Below the pieces are notes generated by a model that saw nothing but the letters and a program-made list of their open reading frames with translations, was not told where the DNA came from and made no database searches. The position numbers were made by a program, and so were the translations under genes. A stretch of DNA of 64,000 nt from Mactra quadrangularis (Eukaryota; Mollusca; Bivalvia; Venerida; Mactridae): contig CM046299.1 in NCBI GenBank assembly GCA_025267735.1, positions 14,034,232 to 14,098,231 on the forward strand, in the 5' to 3' direction. Positions 24,114-38,534 of this stretch are shown in pieces. Position 1 is the stretch's first letter. Each line of letters opens with the position of its first letter.

Positions 24114-27100
24114 GTGGCTATTGATGATGAAATTTATGCTAAAAACGTCACAGTTACATATGACGTAATAACGTAACGTATACAACGTCAGAATCACTAT
24201 AACGACATATAAAGCGCACAAAGCAGCATCATATAAGAGATACAGATTTATATTACAAGAAGAAATAATGAGAGACATGACAAAATTGACTGGAAATGTT
24301 TGTACAGAGTTAGCAAGGAATAGGTAAGTTTTTATTTAAAATTAAATTTCGTCAAACGTTGAGCTTTAAATACAGAATGTTACTTATTATAAGCATTTCG
24401 TCTGTTTATTGCAACCTTCCTCTAAGTCAGATCTTCAAAAGATTTCCTGAGGTCTATGAAATATTTTCAATTCTATTATATTTCGATACAGAAAATGGTA
24501 ATGAAATAATGTCTATTTTTTAATTTAAAAAACGACGCTACAGGTTGTTATTGTTTTAAATAATTTTTAAAGCGAAATTAAAATGAACATAAAAATAACG
24601 ACAAGCTCAGTGTAGGTTAGCATATATGTTTTAATTTTTAGCACTTTTGTCCCAATTAGATATATATAAATTTATTTGATTCCAGTGATCAAAGTGTCAA
24701 GAGTGTCACCATAACAACTGAAAAAAATGGAAACCAAACAAGTACATAGTGTTTAATGATAATGAAAGTTCTAAATCTAGTTTTTCTTTGAGACAAACCA
24801 TCACTGGTGAGTTTATTTATACTAATTTATTTCGCTAGACTGTGAAGCAAGTTCATACAACTTATATTAATCACTCTCGAGTCCACTTCCAGGTATATTT
24901 GAATTAGTCGTAATTTTGGCAGGCAGCTGCAAGAAATTAACGAACATAATAAATGTATTATTGCATTCCGGAGATCATGTCACTTTATACCCCGAATAAG
25001 GGTATCAGCTCGCTAGCAACGTGTGTTATTGTCTTTGCTATTGAACCAAAATACATTTCAAGTTTCTACAAATCGTAAAATTCATCAATTTATATATTGT
25101 TTTAATTAACACTTACTTGTAAGCAAACATTTGACAACTGTTATTAACTTCAAACATCTATTGCAGGTTCCAACAAAATCTCAGAATGGACAAGAAAAGA
25201 TAACTCTCCTCAAAGATCAGCCTATGAATACACAGAAAGATATAAGAAAATTAGACAACGTGAATCTGAAATTAGACAAGATATTGTGAATGTAATTCAA
25301 CAGAAAACTAGCCATCTTCAAGGTAATTTTAATATAGATTTCTATTTAAAAACTACAGTGCAACCTCTCTTAAGCAACACCAACTGGGAGGGCCTAAATG
25401 TGTTGTTGTTCAGAGGTTGCATTCTCGTTCCCAGAGTCTAGTAGGATTCTAAATACTAGCTAGTATTGAGAATCCTACTAGATTCTGGGAACGAGAATGA
25501 GAGGTTGTTGTTCTGCAGAGGTTTAATTTAATGAAAATTATAACTTAGGGAAATGTCAAAAGTTGTTATTGTGCAGAGGATTTGTTCTGTAGAGGACAGC
25601 TCTGCAAAGGCTATACTGTACTAAGTACTTGGGATTTTCTCGTACTTTTTATGTACTAGCTTGTGAAACCAACAAGCTAACAATTCTGTTTTTTGTAAGT
25701 TATGCACAGATAGCGCACGACTTTTATGTGAACATGTAGACCTTTTGTTTATTATGGATAGCAGAATATGGCCACTGTTAATCGAACATGTCCCTAAAGG
25801 CATAAACACATACATTTCTACCCTTAAAGCTGATGTACTTACATGCAACTAAATGCAATTTTAAACAAGACCCTAATTAAGATGAAGGCTGATCCTAATA
25901 ATAAAAACAACGATCCCACAAAAGGAGGGTCTTTTGCTGATGTTGCTTCAACTTGTGACCCAGCCTTATTGCTTTTGTTATCTGCAATGTGAAATTGTTT
26001 ATGCTCTACTATGGCTTTAAAGATTTACTTTTTATTAATTTGTATGTACATTACCTGGGGTGTGGAATTCCTATGCCCGACTTGTCAGACTCGTACCTAT
26101 ATGGCTGCGGACGAGTAAATATGTCCAACCCACTCGTCCGAGGACAAGTTATATTTTTAGCTGTAAAATAATTCTAACATAGCTATACAATGTACTTAAA
26201 ATATAGATATTTCAATGCTTCTATCACATTAAACAGTGAACTATTTTTATTATCAATCATTTATCATTACTTACAGTATTTACTTAACATCATAGTTCTA
26301 TAAATTTTTTTCGAGTATTGAACTTCTGGGCAAGTAAGTTTTGATTCTGGACAAGTTGATTTTTTAGGTTGCAATTGTACGTGGGCAAGTTGAAAAAACT
26401 TGAAATTACACATATCTGATTACTGTTACATGTATATGAAAACAGTAAAATATCATTAAGCTAAAGATTTTCACTTAAAAAGCTATTGTGTTCTATTTTT
26501 ATTTTCCAGACCATACAACAAAGGCAAGAGGTTCCAAAAGACGCTTGGAAGAAAACACTGGTGATTGCAATGATGATTGCAAAGTTAAGAAAATGGTGGC
26601 AAATGATGAAAATAAAGTCAAAGTGAATAGTAATGCACACGAAAACATCGCGATTAAAAACCAACCACATACAGATGAGAATAATAAAAAGAGAAAGTCT
26701 GATGAAGACGCTGATACTGTAAGCGAAATGAAAAGACCAAAGATCAAGTTTCGACTGGGCACAGAAAACCCACCCACAAGTATCCCTGAAGTGCCGAAAA
26801 AAACTTAAATGATGTTCAAGAGTGCTCCAACTCATGTGTATGTAAAGCAGGACCTAGTGTCAAACCAAAGCCGATTTCACGACGAGGTGAACAACCAGAA
26901 AAGCCATTGTACCAAAGGTTACTACAAAGGCGACTTCTTAACACAGTTAACATGGTGTTCCATGAATGTTGTTCACTGAAATGTTGTGAGAAATGGTGTG
27001 AAAAGAGAATATCCACTGATATGTTAGAAAATGGTTTTGATAAGTTTAACTTGAGAGTGGATTACTTCAGCTGGGGACAATATGAACAAAAACAAGATGA

Positions 27101-30100
27101 CGAAAGCAATGATGACGTAGGCAACAACGATGATTGGTTCTGGTGAACTATTAATCATCTTACTACATTTTATTTATTTATAGTCCATTAATTGATGAAA
27201 TGCAAATGACAATTTATCAACTTAATATTTGGTTTGTCTAGTACAGACGTTTATTTTTTTTAAAACTATTAAAAATAATGTATACGTACGTATACCGGCA
27301 TGTAAAAACCAAATGTTTTTGTTTTAATTATTGTTTAAAGTAAAATATGTGTTCTGTTTCGGTGTCTTACAAAGGCCAAGCTCAGGATTTCGAATCAAGT
27401 GTCCCTAAGAGGTTGCTAGTTAGAGTCTCACCCGGACTGGTTATACTCTTCCATGGATATTCGACAATAATGTTGATTTTCCTCCATTGATTAGGTATAA
27501 CAACAACAACAACCTTTATTGCTCTAAACATACAACATGTTTATAGCAAACAGAATGAAATTTACAAACACATATAGTGAACATGGCATTATCATAAACA
27601 GACATACGAAAAAAAAGAAATTTAAATGAATCCCATGGTGATCACCCGCATATATTATATATATAACCCATAGTAAAAACATGTAATTATGATAAAATAA
27701 AATGAAGAAACACGCCCTTCATACAAGTATAGGGCTAAATATTTTGTTTGTATTGTATAAAGATATTATATTCAGCCTAGTCTGGTAAGAAATATAACAT
27801 TTACATGGTCAATTTAAATCTGAAGGCACACCTTTGCAGGATCTGTACTAAACATTTTCACCAAATCAAAAATGCTTAGTCCGATCTAAAAAAGGAAAAA
27901 TCGTGTACATAATATTATGCATAATATAATGGACAAGATATCGAACGTTTGGAAGGGTTGATTAGTCTTGGTTATAGACAAGGTCCAGGAAACCTAGGTA
28001 AGGTGAGCTTGCCTCAGTAAAATGACAATAATGTTTGTCGACACGGCGTTAAACCCACTGGCACCAGAGTCCTCACACTCGTTAAATACGCACACATATA
28101 ATAATAAGTACACATTAACATAGATCCCATGCTACTCAAAAATGACTTACAGTCAAGAAATACACTAATGGACAGGTACATTTTCCAAATTCTAGGGGGG
28201 GTCCGGACCCCCCCTGACCCCCTTTGGATCCGCCTTTGTGGACCCTACGTTTTAAGCAACTCTTGTAAAAATTGGACTGATATGAAAATCACTAATTTGA
28301 GAATGGTGATTTTATTATCAGTAAATATAATTTGTATTATAATTGTTATTTTAAGAAGGGTTTTACTAACAATTAAATCTCCGTTTTGCCATTATATGCT
28401 CCTTTTCGCCTAAAAGTCTCCATTTCGTATCTTATCCATGCCAGTTTTAAATGACGTAAATAGGCACATGGATTTCGTGCATAATTACTTGTGTAATCCG
28501 TGTGGTTCAGACGACCAAAATATTTAGAATTTACTTTTTAGAGAGCAACTTCTATGAAATAGGATAACTTGAAAGTTAAAGGTGCAATGATGAAGGATAA
28601 AATTCTAGAATTTATTCAATGTCGATTCTGGGTATTACGAAGTGTTTGGATATTTCAGGTAAGAGGTTTAATTAACAATTGAGAGCCGTCAATGGACAGC
28701 GCGCTCTACTATTAGGAGTGGTCTTGTAAACGGAATCAATTATGAAATTCAATTGAGATGAGAAAAATTTAACAAGAAAACTTTCATTGACTGCAGCTTT
28801 TTTATTTTTTGCAGATCTTCTTACTAAAACATTTTCAATATAAAAGGCTTACAATTTAAAATAGTAAAAATTCAAGCTAGAGTGATGCAACTTTAAAATT
28901 GACTTCCTATGGTAATACCGTAGCCATGTGTGAATATTCAAATCAATCCCTTCAGTAGTTGCCAAGATAAAATGTTGCATTAAAACTTAACTTAGAATTT
29001 TTGTTTGTATGTAAGGGCCATAATTTAGTATAAATTATTGTTAGTTTTATGAATTATAGTATTTAATATCTAATGGTAAATTTTATCCTACATGATCGAC
29101 GTTTCAAATGAAACCCTTTAGAAGTTGCAATGATAAAATGTTGCGCAAAAAATCTTAATCAAGAAACAGTACTCGATTATAGTGATTGTTTCAAGAAAAA
29201 ATCAATGTGTGTACAATAGCATCATTGTTATTAGTATACACTGCTCATGTAGACCCAAAAGGTATTAGTTATCCAAAGTAATTGGTTATATAGATTTTTA
29301 TACATAAAAATCAATATAAGGTTTCTCTTTTGCAAGAGCCATTTTGACAAAAAAATGACATAAAAACAAAACATTAATAAAAAGGTCTTACAACACAGAA
29401 CATTAAGTTTAATAGTAAAAAACACAGATGTACAAAAAAAATATTTGAGCTCTGTGTCGAAAAATTCCAAGTACGAGAAATGATACGTAGCAAAAATACC
29501 GACGCACATAGAATTCAACAGAAACTAATTTACGAAAGTTTTCAGGTCGAAGAGTCCAGGGGGCGAAAACAAAAATAGTTCCGTTTTAAAAAGTACCGAA
29601 ATGCGTGGCTTTTATCATCGATTTATTCATTCGAACGCTCTTGGTTTTATCAAAACGAACTTTTTTGCCGGCGATATTGTCCGAACTTTTCGATTGAGCA
29701 TAAAAAACCTATACCATACCCCAGAAAAATGTTTCGTCCCTCGTTTCGTAACTCAATTCCTGTTATAGGCCCTACCGGCATGTATATGTACGTATCTCGG
29801 AACTGTGTTTGTTTTACTTGTGTGAATTTCTATATTTGTTTGAGGCGAAAGTTTATTACTGCACTTTAATAGTTGCACAAGCATTTAATTGTGTCAGTAC
29901 TTCACATTACTTTATTGATTGATTTAAAATATGTTTAACTGTTTCACTACTACTGCATTTCATGCTATTCTATATTGCGTATGGGATAAAATATTGCACA
30001 TTGAACCGCATATTACATACATTAGATTTACTGTATATAAAGTTGTATATTGAATATAAAATTGTAAATTGTATAAAAATGTATGGATCTATATGTATAA

Positions 30101-31293
30101 ATAAAACAATAATGTATACATAGTTAATTATTGTTATAATTTTTTATGTTATTGTATTTTTACCACTTTTTTATTTGGTTTACATTCACAAAGGTATAAT
30201 TTCTATAATCTAAAGTATGTGCTTTGTAGTTGGTTAACAGCTAAATCCAGAGATTTAGCCTTTCCAGGACAGTGACTAAGTTGACTGACCGCCGTTATAT
30301 GACATATACAATGTGTTGCTATGACGGTAAACCCAACAAAACAAAAATAAAATAAGCATCATTAAATATAAGTATATAATATACAGTCACATATAAGTAA
30401 TTCGTTTTCTCCAGACTAGTTATTTTGGTGATTTATAAGCAAGGAAAATATATAAGGGAGACAATGTCAAATTAAATACGTTTGAAACTGAACTGAATTT
30501 ATTTGACTCTCTCGTCTACAAATACATGTTGTACTCGTAACATGTTAATCAGCGATATTTTTCATTGGTTAAACTGTTACATAGACACAGAGTCATACAA
30601 AAGCCAAGTAATCACTTCTTTTGGTATAACATTTTATGTGTTCCGTCGTTCTCATATACCACGACACTTTTTTCATTAACACGACCATCAGAACTGCTTA
30701 GTAAATTGTATGACAAATTAAGCAATAGGAACAATCTTAAAGATCGCCGAGGTTGTTCCGAATGCAAAATTAGACACAATAAATAATTCACCTCATTATT
30801 AAATTATTTTTTAATTTAAAATTGGTCATGGCCAGTGGCGTAGCAAGGTCTTTTTGATGTGTACGCAAAATCCTAGGGGTCAAGGGCATGCCCCGCCCCG
30901 AATTTGTTTTTCTGTAGATCATTTCAGGAGCATTTTTGGCAACTATTCAAAATGGGTCTGTATAATTCAATCTGGACACAAATATAGGAAGACAACATTC
31001 ATACAAATTATCATTCAATTTTAACCAGCGTTTAAAGAATTATATAGACTGGATTCAAAGACAAACATCGAATTTTAAAACCGTAAATTCAACTCCCAAA
31101 AGGCATCGCAAGTCCCATTGAAATATAACTTGACATAAGGTTAGTAAAATAACGATCAAGCAGTTTTGTTTTACACACCCCTACCCCCCTCGGCGAAAGA
31201 TTTTATTACATTTTTTGGCGTTTGTATTTTTACAATTTTCTGGACCAGTGTGTACGCAGCTGCGTACTCTGCGTACTGGTAGCTACGCGCCTG
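24114..31293 (+). repeat. Tandem unit 4, complete (7180 bp)
   Basis: Complete unit with the short promoter form (lacking the same 10-bp and 51-bp blocks as unit 1). The gene copy is at 24268-26808. It has a single-base deletion in intron 3 and two coding changes (see the gene entry and the cysteine-rich frame). The base just after the preceding MITE is G instead of A (24114). Confidence 0.93.
24268..26808 (+). CDS. Unit 4 copy of the four-exon gene
   Basis: Exons are 24268-24323, 24686-24741, 25167-25322 and 26510-26808. The frame is intact. Ile85 of the helical segment is Thr here (ATT to ACT near 25309). The acceptor of exon 2 is TTCCAG instead of TTTCAG (as in unit 5), which keeps the AG. 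Like unit 1 it lies behind the short promoter form lacking the CRE palindrome. Confidence 0.58.
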
Positions 31294-31498
31294 ATGGCTA
31301 TTGATGATGAAATTTATGCTGGAAAACACTCAATATTATAATATTTTACGTCCTCTAACGTCATGACGTCAAAAAACGTCACAGTTACATATGACGTAAT
31401 AACGTAACGTATACAACGTCAGAATCACTATAACGACATATAAAGCGCACAAAGCAGCATCATATAAGAGATACAGATTTATATTACAAGAAGAAATA

Positions 31499-34048
31499 AT
31501 GAGAGACATGACAAAATTGACTGGAAATGTTTGTACAGAGTTAGCAAGGAATAGGTAAGTTTTTATTTAAAATTAAATTTCGTCAAACGTTGAGCTTTAA
31601 ATACAGAATGTTACTTATTATAAGCATTTCGTCTGTTTATTGCAACCTTCCTCTAAGTCAGATCTTCAAAAGATTTCCTGAGGTCTATGAAATATTTTCA
31701 ATTCTATTATATTTCGATACAGAAAATGGTAATGAAATAATGTCTATTTTTTAATTTAAAAAAAACGACGCTACAGGTTGTTATTGTTTTAAATAATTTT
31801 TAAAGCGAAATTAAAATGAACATAAAAATAACGACAAGCTCAGTGTAGGTTAGCATATATGTTTTAATTTTTAGCACTTTTGTCCCAATTAGATATATAT
31901 AAATTTATTTGATTCCAGTGATCAAAGTGTCAAGAGTGTCACCATAACAACTGAAAAAAATGGAAACCAAACAAGTACATAGTGTTTAATGATAATGAAA
32001 GTTCTAAATCTAGTTTTTCTTCGAGACAAACCATCACTGGTGAGTTTATTTATACTAATTTATTTCGCTAGACTGTGAAGCAAGTTCATACAACTTATAT
32101 TAATCACTCTCGAGTCCACTTCCAGGTATATTTGAATTAGTCGTAATTTTGGCAGGCAGCTGCAAGAAATTAACGAACATAATAAATGTATTATTGCATT
32201 CCGGAGATCATGTCACTTTATACCCCGAATAAGGGTATCAGCTCGCTAGCAACGTGTGTTATTGTCTTTGCTATTGAACCAAAATACATTTCAAGTTTCT
32301 ACAAATCGTAAAATTCATCAATTTATATATTGTTTTAATTAACACTTACTTGTAAGCAAACATTTGACAACTGTTATTAACTTCAAACATCTATTGCAGG
32401 TTCCAACAAAATCTCAGAATGGACAAGAAAAGATAACTCTCCTCAAAGATCAGCCTATGAATACACAGAAAGATATAAGAAAATTAGACAACGTGAATCT
32501 GAAATTAGACAAGATATTGTGAATGTAATTCAACAGAAAATTAGCCATCTTCAAGGTAATTTTAATATAGATTTCTATTTAAAAACTACAGTGCAACCTC
32601 TCTTAAGCAACACCAACTGGGAGGGCCTAAAATGTGTTGTTGTTCAGAGGTTGCATTCTCGTTCCCAGAGTCTAGTAGGATTCTAAATACTAGCTAGTAT
32701 TGAGAATCCTACTAGATTCTGGGAACGAGAATGAGAGGTTGTTGTTCTGCAGAGGTTTAATTTAATGAAAATTATAACTTAGGGAAATGTCAAAAGTTGT
32801 TATTGTGCAGAGGATTTGTTCTGTAGAGGACAGCTCTGCAAAGGCTATACTGTACTAAGTACTTGGGATTTTCTCGTACTTTTTATGTACTAGCTTGTGA
32901 AACCAACAAGCTAACAATTCTGTTTTTTGTAAGTTATGCACAGATAGCGCACGACTTTTATGTGAACATGTAGACCTTTTGTTTATTATGGATAGCAGAA
33001 TATGGCCACTGTTAATCGAACATGTCCCTAAAGGCATAAACACATACATTTCTACCCTTAAAGCTGATGTACTTACATGCAACTAAATGCAATTTTAAAC
33101 AAGACCCTAATTAAGATGAAGGCTGATCCTAATAATAAAAACAACGATCCCACAAAAGGAGGGTCTTTTGCTGATGTTGCTTCAACTTGTGACCCAGCCT
33201 TATTGCTTTTGTTATCTGCAATGTGAAATTGTTTATGCTCTACTATGGCTTTAAAGATTTACTTAATTAATTTTATTAATTTGTATGTACATTACCTGGG
33301 GTGTGGAATTCCTATGCCCGACTTGTCAGACTCGTACCTATATGGCTGCGGACGAGTAAATATGTCCAACCCACTCGTCCGAGGACAAGTTATATCTTTA
33401 GCTGTAAAATAATTCTAACATAGCTATACAATGTACTTAAAATATAGATATTTCAATGCTTCTATCACATTAAACAGTGAACTATTTTTATTATCAATCA
33501 TTTATCATTACTTACAGTATTTACTTAACATCATAGTTCTATAAATTTTTTTCGAGTATTGAACTTCTGGGCAAGTAAGTTTTGATTCTGGACAAGTTGA
33601 TTTTTAGGTTGCAATTGTACGTGGGCAAGTTGAAAAAACTTGAAATTACACATATCTGATTACTGTTACATGTATATGAAAACAGTAAAATATCATTAAG
33701 CTAAAGATTTTCACTTAAAAAGCTATTGTGTTCTATTTTTATTTTCCAGACCATACAACAAAGGCAAGAGGTTCCAAAAGACGCTTGGAAGAAAACACTG
33801 GTGATTGCAATGATGATTGCAAAGTTAAGAAAATGGTGGCAAATGATGAAAATAAAGTCAAAGTGAATAGTAATGCACACGAAAACATCGCGATTAAAAA
33901 CCAACCACATACAGATGAGAATAATAAAAAGAGAAAGTCTGATGAAGACGCTGATACTGTAAGCGAAATGAAAAGACCAAAGATCAAGTTTCGACTGGGC
34001 ACAGAAAACCCACCCACAAGTATCCCTGAAGTGCCGAAAAAAACTTAA
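31499..34048 (+). CDS. Unit 5 copy of the four-exon gene
   Basis: Exons are 31499-31554, 31919-31974, 32400-32555 and 33750-34048. The predicted protein equals that of unit 2. Intron 1 has two extra A bases and intron 3 a small rearrangement near 33265, neither near a splice site. This copy is the closest to the single-copy flank and lies about 5 kb upstream of the sulfite oxidase start, in the same orientation. Confidence 0.6.
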
Positions 34049-37000
34049 ATGATGTTCAAGAGTGCTCCAACTCATGTGTATGTAAAGCAGGACCTAGTGT
34101 CAAACCAAAGCCGATTTCACGACGAGGTGAACAACCAGAAAAGCCATTGTACCAAAGGTTACTACAAAGGCGACTTCTTAACACAGTTAACATGGTGTTC
34201 CATGAATGTTGTTCACTGAAATGTTGTGAGAAATGGTGTGAAAAGAGAATATCCGCTGATATGTTAGAAAATGGTTTTGATAAGTTTAACTTGAGAGTGG
34301 ATTACTTCAGCTGGGGACAATATGAACAAAAACAAGATGACGAAAGCAATGATGACGTAGGCAACAACGATGATTGGTTCTGGTGAACTATTAATCATCT
34401 TACTACATTTTATTTATTTATAGTCCATTAATTGATGAAATGCAAATGACAATTTATCAACTTAATATTTGGTTTGTCTAGTACAGACGTTTATTTTTTT
34501 TAAAACTATTAAAAATAATGTATACGTACGTATACCGGCATGTAAAAACCAAATGTTTTTGTTTTAATTATTGTTTAAAGTAAAATATGTGTTCTGTTTC
34601 GGTGTCTTACAAAGGCCAAGCTCAGGATTTCGAATCAAGTGTCCCTAAGAGGTTGCTAGTTAGAGTCTCACCCGGACTGGTTATACTCTTCCATGGATAT
34701 TCGACAATAATGTTGATTTTCCTCCATTGATTAGGTATAACAACAACAACAACCTTTATTGCTCTAAACATACAACATGTTTATAGCAAACAGAATGAAA
34801 TTTACTAACACATATAGTGAACATGGCATTATCATAAACAGACATACGAAAAAAAAGAAATTTAAATGAATCCCATGGTGATCACCCGCATATATTATAT
34901 ATATAACCCATAGTAAAAACATGTAATTATGATAAAATAAAATGAAGAAACACGCCCTTCATACAAGTATAGGGCTAAATATTTTGTTTGTATTGTATAA
35001 AGATATTATATTCAGCCTAGTCTGGTAAGAAATATAACATTTACATGGTCAATTTAAATCTGAAGGCACACCTTTGCAGGATCTGTACTAAACATATTCA
35101 CCAAATCAAAAATGCTTAGTCCGATCTAAAAAAGGAAAAATCGTGTACATAATATTATGCATAATATAATGGACAAGATATCGAACGTTTGGAAGGGTTG
35201 ATTAGTCTTGGTTATAGACAAGGTCCAGGAAACCTAGGTAAGGTGAGCTTGCCTCAGTAAAATGACAATAATGTTTGTCGACACGGCGTTAAACCCACTG
35301 GCACCAGAGTCCTCACACTCGTTAAATACGCACACATATAATAATAAGTACACATTAACATAGATCCCATGCTACTCAAAAATGACTTACAGTCAAGAAA
35401 TACACTAATGGACAGGTACATTTTCCCAATTCTAGGGGGGGGGGTCGGGACCCCCCTGACCCCCTTTGGATCCGCCTTTGTGGACCCTACGTTTTAAGCA
35501 ACTCTTGTAAAAATTGGACTGATATGAAAATCACTAATTTGAGAATGGTGATTTTATTATCAGTAAATATAATTTGTATTATAATTGTTATTTTAAGAAG
35601 GGTTTTACTAACAATTAAATCTCCGTTTTGCCATTATATGCTCCTTTTCGCCTAAAAGTCTCCATTTCGTATCTTATCCATGCCAGTTTTAAATGACGTA
35701 AATAGGCACATGGATTTCGTGCATAATTACTTGTGTAATCCGTGTGGTTCAGACGACCAAAATATTTAGAATTTACTTTTTAGAGAGCAACTTCTATGAA
35801 ATAGGATAACTTGAAAGTTAAAGGTGCAATGATGAAGGATAAAATTCTAGAATTTATTCAATGTCGATTCTGGGTATTACGAAGTGTTTGGATATTTCAG
35901 GTAAGAGGTTTAATTAACAATTGAGAGCCGTCAATGGACAGCGCGCTCTACTATTAGGAGTGGTCTTGTAAACGGAATCAATTATGAAATTCAATTGAGA
36001 TGAGAAAAATTTAACAAGAAAACTTTCATTGACTGCAGATTTTTTATTTTTTGCAGATCTTCTTACTAAAACATTTTCAATATAAAAGGCTTACAATTTA
36101 AAATAGTAAAAATTCAAGCTAGAGTGATGCAACTTTAAAATTGACTTCCTATGGTAATACCGTAGCCATGTGTGAATATTCAAATCAATCCCTTCAGTAG
36201 TTGCCAAGATAAAATGTTGCATTAAAACTTAACTTAGAATTTTTGTTTGTATGTAAGGGCCATAATTTAGTATAAATTATTGTTAGTTTTATGAATTATA
36301 GTATTTAATATCTAATGGTAAATTTTATCCTACATGATAGACGTTTCAAATGAAACCCTTTAGAAGTTGCAATGATAAAATGTTGCGCAAAAAATCTTAA
36401 TCAAGAAACAGTACTCGATTATAGTGATTGTTTCAAGAAAAAATCAATGTGTGTACAATAGCATCATTGTTATTAGTATACACTGCTCATGTAGACCCAA
36501 AAGGTATTAGTTATCCAAAGTAATTGGTTATATAGATTTTTATACATAAAAATCAATATAAGGTTTCTCTTTTGCAAGAGCCATTTTGACAAAAAATGAC
36601 ATAAAAACAAAACATTAATAAAAAGGTCTTACAACACAGAAAATTAAGTTTAATAGTAAAAAACACAGATGTACAAAAAAAATATTTGAGCTCTGTGTCG
36701 AAAAATTCCAAGTACGAGAAATGATACGTAGCAAAAATACCGACGCACATAGAATTCAACAGAAACTAATTTACGAAAGTTTTTAGGTCGAAGAGTCCAG
36801 GGGGCGAAAACAAAAATAGTTCCGTTTTAAAAAGTACCGAAATGCGTGGCTTTTATCATCGATTTATTCATTCGAACGCTCTTGGTTTTATCAAAACGAA
36901 CTTTTTTGCCGGCGATATTGTCCGAACTTTTCGATTGAGCATAAAAAACCTATACCATACCCCAGAAAAATGTTTCGTCCCTCGTTTCGTAACTCAATTC

Positions 37001-38073
37001 CTGTTATAGGCCCTACCGGCATGTATATGTACGTATCTCGGAACTGTGTTTGTTTTACTTGTGTGAATTTCTATATTTGTTTGAGGCGAAAGTTTATTAC
37101 TGCACTTTAATAGTTGCACAAGCATTTAATTGTGTCAGTACTTCACATTACTTTATTGATTGATTTAAAATATGTTTAACTGTTTCACTACTACTGCATT
37201 TCATGCTATTCTATATTGCGTATGGGATAAAATATTGCACATTGAACCGCATATTACATACATTAGATTTACTGTATATAAAGTTGTATATTGAATATAA
37301 AATTGTAAATTGTATAAAAATGTATGGATCTATATGTATAAATAAAACAATAATGTATATATAGTTAATTATTGTTATAATTTTTTATGTTATTGTATTT
37401 TTACCACTTTTTTATTTGGTTTACATTCACAAAGGTATAATTTCTATAATCTAAAGTATGTGCTTTGTAGTTGGTTAACAGCTAAATCCAGAGATTTAGC
37501 CTTTCCAGGACAGTGACTAAGTCGACTGACCGCCGTTATATGACATATACAATGTGTTGCTATGACGGTAAACCCAACAAAACAAAAATAAAATAAGCAT
37601 CATTAAATATAAGTATATAATATACAGTCACATATAAGTAATTCGTTTTCTCCAGACTAGTTATTTTGGTGATTTATAAGCAAGGAAAATATATAAGGGA
37701 GACAATGTCAAATTAAATACGTTTGAAACTGAACTGAATTTATTTGACTCTCTCGTCTACAAATACATGTTGTACTCGTAACATGTTAATTAGCGATATT
37801 TTTCATTGGTTAAACTGTTACATAGACACAGAGTCATACAAAAGCCAAGTAATCACTTCTTTTGGTATAACATTTTATGTGTTCCGTCGTTCTCATATAC
37901 CACGACACTTTTTTCATTAACACGACCATCAGAACTGCTTAGTAAATTGTATGACAAATTAAGCAATAGGAACAATCTTAAAGATCGCCGAGGTTGTTCC
38001 GAATGCAAAATTAGACACAATAAATAATTCACCTCATTATTAAATTATTTTTTAATTTAAAATTGGTCATGGC

Positions 38074-38534
38074 CAGTGGCGTAGCAAGGTCTTTTTGATG
38101 TGTACGCAAAATCCTAGGGGTCAAGGGCATGCCCCGCCCCGAATTTGTTTTTCTGTAGATCATTTCAGGAGCATTTTTGGCAACTATTCAAAATGGGTCT
38201 GTATAATTCAATCTGGACACAAATATAGGAAGACAACATTCATACAAATTATCATTCAATTTTAACCAGCGTTTAAAGAATTATATAGACTGGATTCAAA
38301 GACAAACATCGAATTTTAAAACCGTAAATTCAACTCCCAAAAGGCATCGCAAGTCCCATTGAAATATAACTTGACATAAGGTTAGTAAAATAACGATCAA
38401 GCAGTTTTGTTTTACACACCCCTACCCCCCTCGGCGAAAGATTTTATTACATTTTTTGGCGTTTGTATTTTTACAATTTTCTGGACCAGTGTGTACGCAG
38501 CTGCGTACTCTGCGTACTGGTAGCTACGCGCCTG
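38074..38534. mobile_element. hAT-like MITE forming the right edge of the array
   Basis: This copy has a normal left flank (ATGGC) and right terminus CTACGCGCCTG, but after its last base the sequence is GTTATCATAC instead of ATGGCTATTG. It therefore lacks a matching target duplication on the right, as expected of a hybrid MITE formed by recombination between two copies at different sites. Confidence 0.75.

Larger units (their letters stand above)
31294..38534 (+). repeat. Tandem unit 5, complete and last (7241 bp)
   Basis: Last unit of the array, with the long promoter form (TGACGTCA at 31364-31371) and a gene at 31499-34048. Private changes include two extra A bases in intron 1, a 7-base change in intron 3 near 33265 and a lost A in an A-run near 36592. 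The unit ends at the last base of its MITE, and everything from 38535 is single-copy sequence. Confidence 0.93.
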
